Source of the DNA: Cryptomeria japonica
Lineage: Eukaryota > Streptophyta > Pinopsida > Cupressales > Cupressaceae
Assembly (NCBI RefSeq): GCF_030272615.1
Contig: NC_081411.1
Coordinates: 825,962,397 to 826,026,396 of the forward strand
Direction: 5' to 3'
Length of the DNA stretch: 64,000 nt
The notes beneath the pieces are model-generated. The model was given only the letters and a program-made list of their open reading frames with translations, made no database searches and was not told the DNA's origin. A program made the position numbers and the translations under genes. This document shows, one piece after another, positions 58,136 through 64,000 of this stretch (position 1 is its first letter; each line of letters starts with the position of its first letter).

Positions 58136-59727
58136 TGTAATGCCCCGTCAGGAACCCTAAAGGAAAACATCATAATCTATGCAACTAAGGGTGAAATAAT
58201 ATATATATATATATATTATTTAGTGCATGAATTAAACCTTAGAACATCTAATAACATAGCGGAAGTCTAACACCTGAATTTCCTAAGGGTTACCAACGAA
58301 TATTACTCAAATATTACTTCGTAAATTAAATATTTAAGATAAAATTTCCACAATGAAAGAATTCAAAATACTTCAAGCAATCATATATTATATACAAAAG
58401 AATGAAGAAATTGAAATAACATACATTACAATGTTTCTTTGCTTTCAATATTCGAAAATACATGTTTTCAAAAAAGAAAATTACATCATGAGCTAAAATG
58501 TTACAAATGAAAGTTACATAAAGTTTCTTTTCAAAACCTCTAGTTTTCAATTGAATAATGGTTAGGAACAAGAGCTGGTACATGAATCACGAACCAAGAA
58601 CATCAACGAAGTCCTTCCTCACCTGAAGATACGTACTAGAACATCCGATGGGAAGTGACACTACCACCCGACCATGTGATTCCGAAAAGGAACCACCCCA
58701 CCGTGCTGGAGATAGTAGATAACCCTCAAGCAAGCAAAATGAAACAAGAATGAAAGGACTACAAGACTCCTCTTACAATCATGTGACCCAACTCACAAAA
58801 CACTAGTGACTCTAAGGAGAAAGTGTCATCGCATGTCTTACGGTGGATACCATGGTACAACCTCCATAGGTCCCGACCCCCATCTTGGGTTATCCTGGTA
58901 ACCTCTCCCGAACCTCCGATTCCAACTAAGACTCATGCGGACCTTACCAATCCTCTCATGAAGACAAGGTAGTAAGTTTGCCATTCCAGGCCTTCTCGCT
59001 ACATTATGAGTCCTGTACTAGCACTCACCTATGTGCGAGGCACATTATTTTATTTAACTTTTATTCTACCCTTCCCTAGTCATTTATTAGATTTTCACTC
59101 TCTTAACCAACTTCCAATGGGTTATCCTGTCACCACTTTGGGCACGGCCCCCGCTCGAAAGCCACTCTCTCTCTTAGGACACTATGGGTTAGTTCTATCC
59201 ACAGAACTCTATGGCGACATAGACAGCCATACCCAATTTTGACCTACCTCAGATGAAAGATACATAATTACTAACCTAAGGTTGACCATTACGAACAACT
59301 CACAGTGCCTCATTTCCTTAAGGTTATACATCTAAATAACCGGCCAAAACACAGTACACAAGACATACTGACAACATGACTTAATGTTCTTAGTTGCGAC
59401 CACCATATAAACAAGGTAATCTTACGTACCAACACCTATCACAAAATTAACTTGCAATTACGAATATACGTTGTCAAGACATGAAGAACAATATGGTCGG
59501 TATAACACAGAATTTTACACTTATTAACATGTTTAAGAGTTTAATTACTCTTGTTAACTACTATAGGTACGCCACCTTAATAATTTCCATTTATACCATA
59601 GACTAAGATTAAAATAGATATATTTATTTCTTTAAGGGAGTCTTACAAGAAGACATAATACATTTCTCCATAGAATAATGTCTTTATTTTTATTTTTATT
59701 TTTTATTTTTTACACTAGAGTGTTACA
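58136..59727 (-). mobile_element. LTR (minus), about 1.59 kb, nested in the hAT insertion
   Basis: On the minus strand it starts TGTAACACTCTAGTGT and ends GACGGGGCATTACA, giving TG...CA ends. It directly follows the stop codon of the ORF at 59728-60126. The immediate flanks (TTCTT and TCATT) do not match, as expected if it is the 3' LTR of a partial element. No partner LTR was found up to the hAT terminus. It includes an (AT)n run at 58199-58217. Confidence 0.5.
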
Positions 59728-60126
59728 TCATTCTTCTGGAAAAAATGGAGAAGTGCACTCGTCAGACTCTACATGATCTAAAGGAGTATATCCTTCAGAT
59801 TTTCTTTCACTTAGGCGAAAGTACCCCACAGACTCATTATCACTTAAGGGGGTATACCCCTCCGACGAGTCAGAACTTATAACTATCAGCTTTTCTGGCA
59901 AGCACTCTAGCTTGGGTTCTTTCCCTTTTCCAATAGTAACTTCTTTAGTTGGACTCTGAGTAGGACCTTTTTCTATCTCTTTGCTCTCTTCAGGAGCTGG
60001 GTTCTCTTCAGGAGCTGGGTTGTCCTCCACAACAGGCTTGACAGGTGTCAAAGAATCTTTCTTGACTTTTAAGTAGTGAGCATAACCTACTACGGATTTG
60101 TGAGCTATCTGTTTGACTCGTACCAT
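59728..60126 (-). CDS. 132-aa acidic protein with histone H3-tail-like N-terminus
   Basis: The minus-strand frame from ATG 60126 begins MVRVKQIAHKSVVGYA. Aligned without gaps to the conserved start of histone H3 it matches at nine of sixteen positions, including Arg3, Lys5, Gln6, Ala8, Lys10, Ser11 and Ala16 of the ORF numbering. A Pro/Glu repeat (NPAPEENPAPEES) and then repeated SEGYTPL / ESVGYF motifs follow, and the protein ends FFPEE. The rest is acidic, disordered-looking and not histone-like. The stop touches the first base of the LTR, so it looks like the last (or only) ORF of an LTR element. The ORF is short and might be the N-terminus of a polyprotein cut by deletion. Expression is unknown. 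Confidence 0.4.
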   Translation of the reverse strand: MVRVKQIAHKSVVGYAHYLKVKKDSLTPVKPVVEDNPAPEENPAPEESKEIEKGPTQSPTKEVTIGKGKEPKLECLPEKLIVISSDSSEGYTPLSDNESVGYFRLSERKSEGYTPLDHVESDECTSPFFPEE

Positions 60127-60547
60127 TTCTGTAACGTATCAATAGTAAACTATTACTTCCCAGACTCTCCTAGAGCTACGTCTAATAAATCTTAATAACT
60201 AGGTTTTGAATGCAACCATACATTTCTTCCATATAATAACAAGTGTGCAATTTGAACTTAAACACTATCCCACTTCTATAGTCATAACGTAATCACAACT
60301 TCTATTATATGATTTTATTTAACAATCCCTAATGATAAATAAAACATAACCATAACTATTTCATAAGCAAGACAATAAACATGACATATAACAAAGATTG
60401 TAAATATTAATGATCGTAAACTAAGAAATTCCTGACCTATTTGAAATGTTGATCAATATGCAAGACCTTAACGCCCTCTCGCCGATAAATGCACCTTGCT
60501 TGCGATCCTTTTCACCAATACTTTCCAACTCTATCAAAAAAAAACAA

Positions 60548-60629
60548 ACAACTCTCTTGATACTATCAAAACAATATCCTCTCTAAACAACTCTCTTGAT
60601 ACTATCAAAACAATATCCTCTCTAACTCT
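60548..60629 (+). repeat. 39-bp perfect tandem duplication
   Basis: ACAACTCTCTTGATACTATC and the following AAAACAATATCCTCTCTA occur twice in direct succession with period 39. No coding role. Confidence 0.8.
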
Positions 60630-61192
60630 ATTCTTCTTTCTACAATCCACCGTCCTTCCTTGGATGCCAAAAATGACTTGTCTCCTTTCCTCTCTACTCC
60701 CACCCCTATTTATACTAAAAATCACCCATCGCTTCTCCTAAATCTGGGGCTTAGTAATAGTTATTAACTAAAAGTCTTTTACCTCCAACTCTTCTTGTTC
60801 CTCCACATAAGGAGTCCATCTCTAGTTAACTATAGTCTTTGCGCTCCTTGATCGTGGTTATAACAATTATCGGCTAGGTGGAGAGATCGGTTCATTACAT
60901 CAAACACTTATGTGTTTGCAATCAGCAAATTGTGTGTTTAATCTGCCAGGTCTTGAGTCAACTAAGGTTTATGTTTCAGTCTTCACCTTACGTGCCAGTC
61001 TATTCCCCTCCTCAATCAGCCAATCTGCAGTTAGATGCAATGAACTGCAGCTCGTGGAAGAGTTTGGATGTGGAGAAGTGGTTGATTATCGCTTTGAACA
61101 GCGAGAGGGGCGAGAGGTGTCATTGCCCGCTGACTGCAACGATAATGGAGGAAGAGGGAGTACGTGGTTTATGAAGGAGGAGGGTAGTTGGT

Positions 61193-61252
61193 GGTAATAC
61201 CGACCCCTCCCTATATTAAGGGGGGTGGTCGATATTACCATCGACCACCGTT
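61193..61252. other. Strong hairpin with TATATTAA loop
   Basis: GGTAATACCGACCCCTCCC pairs with GGGGGGTGGTCGATATTACC around TATATTAA. A second dyad, GGTCGAT/ATCGACC, continues outward. It is the most stable inverted repeat in the hAT interior. A decayed MITE or a regulatory hairpin are both possible. Confidence 0.55.
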
Positions 61253-62795
61253 GACCTAAAACTAACTATAACCCCCGCCACCTCCTATACAATCAAGTTT
61301 ATTTTATTTGTTTTAATATAATTTCATTATTATATTTTAATAATTAATTAATAACCTTCATTTTAATATTTAAACATTAATCTTCATAGCAAATTTTACT
61401 TTTAAATATATAAATATATACTTTAATTTCAAATGCTTATAACTAATGACTTTTTTTTTTCATATAGATTTATATTTGAACAATCGAATTATATATATAT
61501 AACTCGTTCGAAAAGCTTATTAAATATAATATATTTATAATTCTAACTTTATACATGCATAATCCAAAAGCACAATAATCCGATGGGCGATATCAACTAC
61601 TGATAATACGATCACCTTATCTTAACTCCAATAACTACTTATAAGTGACTATTGCCCTCCGTGTATATAATGTCCTTACATATATTCAAACGATTGAATT
61701 GCAACTATCGAGCTAACAAGCTGATAAAATTCATATCAACTCATACCAAGATATTAACTCGTCCTTTATAAACAATATTAAGTCACTAGATCACTTGATT
61801 CTTTTTCCTCCAATTACCAAAACTACTCTTTACTCTTATAGACATAATAAACGTAACAATTACCAATGACATACAAAAATTGGGAACACTAGACACGCAA
61901 ACTGAGCAAGCATCATGCGACTTTTATAAAGATCAAACAATAAAATATGAAGACCAAACCAATTGACAGAACGACTACCTGAAGGCACTCACCCAAGCGT
62001 AACTGACTAAAAATAGGGTCAACTACTATCTCCTTCACTTCAATCGGAAAATATAAGGCACGCTTAGACTTGTGTAGCCAGGTGGAGACAATACCCCGTA
62101 CCTACCCGGTACTTGTACTTGCAACATCCTGCATCACCGACCACACATGCATATATATATATAGAAATTTCAACATACACACCGATGAAGGAGATTCGTG
62201 ACATTCCTTGTCTCACCGAGATGAGTGAAGGAAAATCGTCCCCATTCATCCCACACACTCGCAGATACACAACACACAGTGCATAGATGAAGTAAAGTGT
62301 TAGTACATAGCAATGAACCATATAATGCCATAAAACATAAGTACATAAATACTGCAAATAAATCATATATCTCATAATCAGATAAAACATGGAACAATGT
62401 TATATAATTCTGAATAACAAATGATAATGTATCCACTGAGAATAACAAGAACAAAATATCAGTTCAAACGAGTAAGGGTACTACATTCTCTATATTGTAT
62501 TTGCAATTTTTGTAAGTATTGTCTTTCTCTCTCTGTAGTCTTTATGCACAACTTCTACTCTTATATGTATCCCTTTTTGATTTAATTCAATATCTTATTA
62601 TCTTATTGTAAAATAATATTTTATAAATAATTTAATATATTTTATATTAAATAATTTATATTAAAATTTTCACAAATTAAAAAAAATTGACACTTCATAT
62701 TTTTCTTAAAATGTCAAATGAAAGACATTAGAATGACTAAATCATCATTAAAAATTCATATGACAGGCAGGGGCAACCGTCAAATTCTAGGCTTG

Positions 62796-63989
62796 GTGTC
62801 CCCTCTTTAATTACCGATTAAAAATATCCCCCAGACATGCAAGATGATAGAATAAATTTTGCTTGTTCATTGTTCTTTAATTTTTTTTGGTATCATTGTT
62901 GTTTATCACTTTTTTGCTATCCTTCTTTAGACAACTTAAATCACACATATTAAGCTATGACTTCTAGAGTTGACTGACATCCTCTAGGCTTAATATGTTG
63001 CTTAGTGTGTGTGGTTTAAGGCTGGTCCATTGTTGTCCTGTTGATTTAGTTTCCCTTTTTCACTCTTTCTCTAATATTTGTTCAGTCCTCACACACGGGC
63101 AATTTCCAGGCATTAAACTTATGATTTGCAAAGAACAATAAATCTGCTTCCCTTGTTAATAAGATATTTGAGGGATCAAAACATAAAATATTTGTAACTA
63201 CAATTGACATGTCGTTCACAATTGTACTAAATGGTAAGCTGAATTTTGTTGAGGAGAGATTACCAAGATCCAAAATTGCATAGGCCATATCATTTTTCAT
63301 TAAATATGTATAAGATTACAAAATATTTATTGAATTGACTTTGTTGCGATTGATCTATTGTATCTTCTTTCTCACTTCTCTTATTTGTACATATTTCTCA
63401 CCTTTGAGAGTCTTGCATTATTTTATGCCATTACTTTATTCTATCCAAACTTGCTTTGCTGTAATTTCACATACACCTTATGGAAATGAAGACACTATTT
63501 TGATTATATGTTATTGTTGCCATTATGAGGTGAAATTATCATAAGGCCCATACATCCTCACATCCTTTTAATGACTTTTGTGTGTTAATAATTACATTAT
63601 AAAATGAAATATCATTAACTTTGATTTTTTATCAAACAATTGTATTAAGTTTAATTTAATCTAAATTATTCAATTATCTATAAGTCATTTATAAATTTAA
63701 TTACTAACTAAAATAAATATTATTTCTATAATTATATATTTCTAGTTTTTAGACTATAGATTTCTATGTTTTTCTATTCGATTGAAAACAATGCACATCC
63801 TACAATTATTGCATACCAGGAGATAACAAATATGTTACCCCTCGTTGAACAAATATTATACCCCTTGTGGAACAAATATGTTAGATTAAAAATTGTTCTT
63901 TTCCAAATTACCATTTGTTTATCTTATGTGGAGGTGAATTTATTTTATATAGAGGTTTCAAAACTTTTACCATTATCAACTTTCTTTCG
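62796..63989 (+). repeat. Segmental duplication, copy B, right part (runs off the window)
   Basis: Homologous to about 7747-8963 of copy A. Shared landmarks include AGACATGCAAGAT, TTAGTGTGTGTGGTTTAAGG and AGATATTTGAGGGATCAAAA. The homology continues to the last bases, so the duplication extends past the window. Confidence 0.85.
63082..63300 (-). pseudogene. Conserved coding fragment of unknown family, copy B
   Basis: The minus strand is open from 63300 (MKNDMAYAILDLGNLSSTKF) through CFDPSNILLTREAD to LPVCED and a stop at 63082. Compared with copy A (8042-8246) it is one codon shorter in the middle, and most changes are conservative. The MAYAIL start is shared by both copies. No domain or membrane segment is recognised. 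Confidence 0.4.
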
Positions 63990-64000
63990 AAAAAAAAAAA

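Larger units (their letters stand above)
57147..62803. mobile_element. hAT-type DNA transposon, 5.64 kb, non-autonomous, in copy B
   Basis: GTGTCCCC at 57147-57154 and 62796-62803 is an exact 8-bp duplication, the hAT hallmark. The ends are inverted repeats: left AGGCCTGGAATTTGATGGT (a C seems lost from the preceding C-run), right, reversed, CAAGCCTAGAATTTGACGGT, about 17 of 20 matching. Copy A of the duplication has the unoccupied site (GTGTTCCC at about 7747). There is no transposase ORF inside. Instead there are AT-rich repeats, an LTR with an adjoining ORF, and a strong hairpin. It must have been moved by a transposase from elsewhere. Confidence 0.85.

Noticed and set aside
58199-58217. 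Origin or regulatory element at the (AT)n run
   Set aside because: Simple dinucleotide repeats are common in this AT-rich sequence and nothing else supports a function.
60878-61197. Overlapping plus-strand ORFs of 95-98 codons in the hAT interior
   Set aside because: Two frames are open over the same region without a recognisable domain. This is probably non-coding, more GC-rich sequence.

Overview
The window reads as AT-rich, repeat-dominated DNA from a large plant nuclear genome, most likely a gymnosperm (inference). The plant assignment rests on two L1-type LINEs with DUF4283-like ORF1 proteins and RNase H-bearing ORF2 proteins, several solo LTRs, a Helitron helicase remnant, a hAT insertion and a miniature LTR element. 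I see no intact, convincingly host-type gene and no rRNA or functional tRNA gene. Almost all coding sequence belongs to mobile elements and most of it is broken.

Layout. 1-3.2 kb: an LTR-retrotransposon 3' remnant. 3.2-4.85 kb: a LINE-derived copy that carries only ORF1, with a target-site duplication (TSD). 5.4-9 kb: short tandem repeats, then copy A of a segmental duplication with two fossil gene fragments. 10.45-10.79 kb: a complete 334-bp TRIM element whose LTRs contain a tRNA-like sequence. 10.87-17.05 kb: LINE-1 (minus). 17.2-17.4 kb: a fold-back element. 17.65-19.1 kb: a ~310-bp direct duplication whose second unit is split by a second ORF1-only LINE copy. 19.18-27.2 kb: LINE-2 (minus), an 8-kb element bounded by a perfect 17-bp TSD. 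It carries a third, fully open 610-codon ORF that overlaps the ORF2 stop codon as TAATG. 27.4-28.8 kb: a probable solo LTR. 29.4-32.7 kb: a Helitron Rep/helicase fossil.

34.8-56.4 kb: three same-strand copies (a, b, c) of one family that has no reverse transcriptase. Each starts with a conserved TGxTGTGACC hairpin block and has a long 5' leader. In b and c that leader is a tandem array of hairpin-forming units. A ~1000-codon reading frame for an unrecognised gag-like/coiled-coil protein follows. Copies a and b also retain a 3' region with a TATA box. Two solo LTRs (47.7-49.1 and 50.7-51.4 kb) lie in or between the copies. 56.36-64 kb: copy B of the segmental duplication, interrupted by a 5.64-kb hAT-type insertion (8-bp TSD, matching terminal inverted repeats). 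The hAT insertion contains an LTR and, directly against it, a small ORF whose N-terminus resembles the histone H3 tail.

The strongest candidates for something undescribed are (1) the LINE with a translationally coupled ORF3, (2) the TRIM with a tRNA-like promoter unit in its LTRs, (3) the RT-less family with hairpin-array leaders, and (4) the ORF1-only LINE lineage. All are read by eye; no database search was possible.
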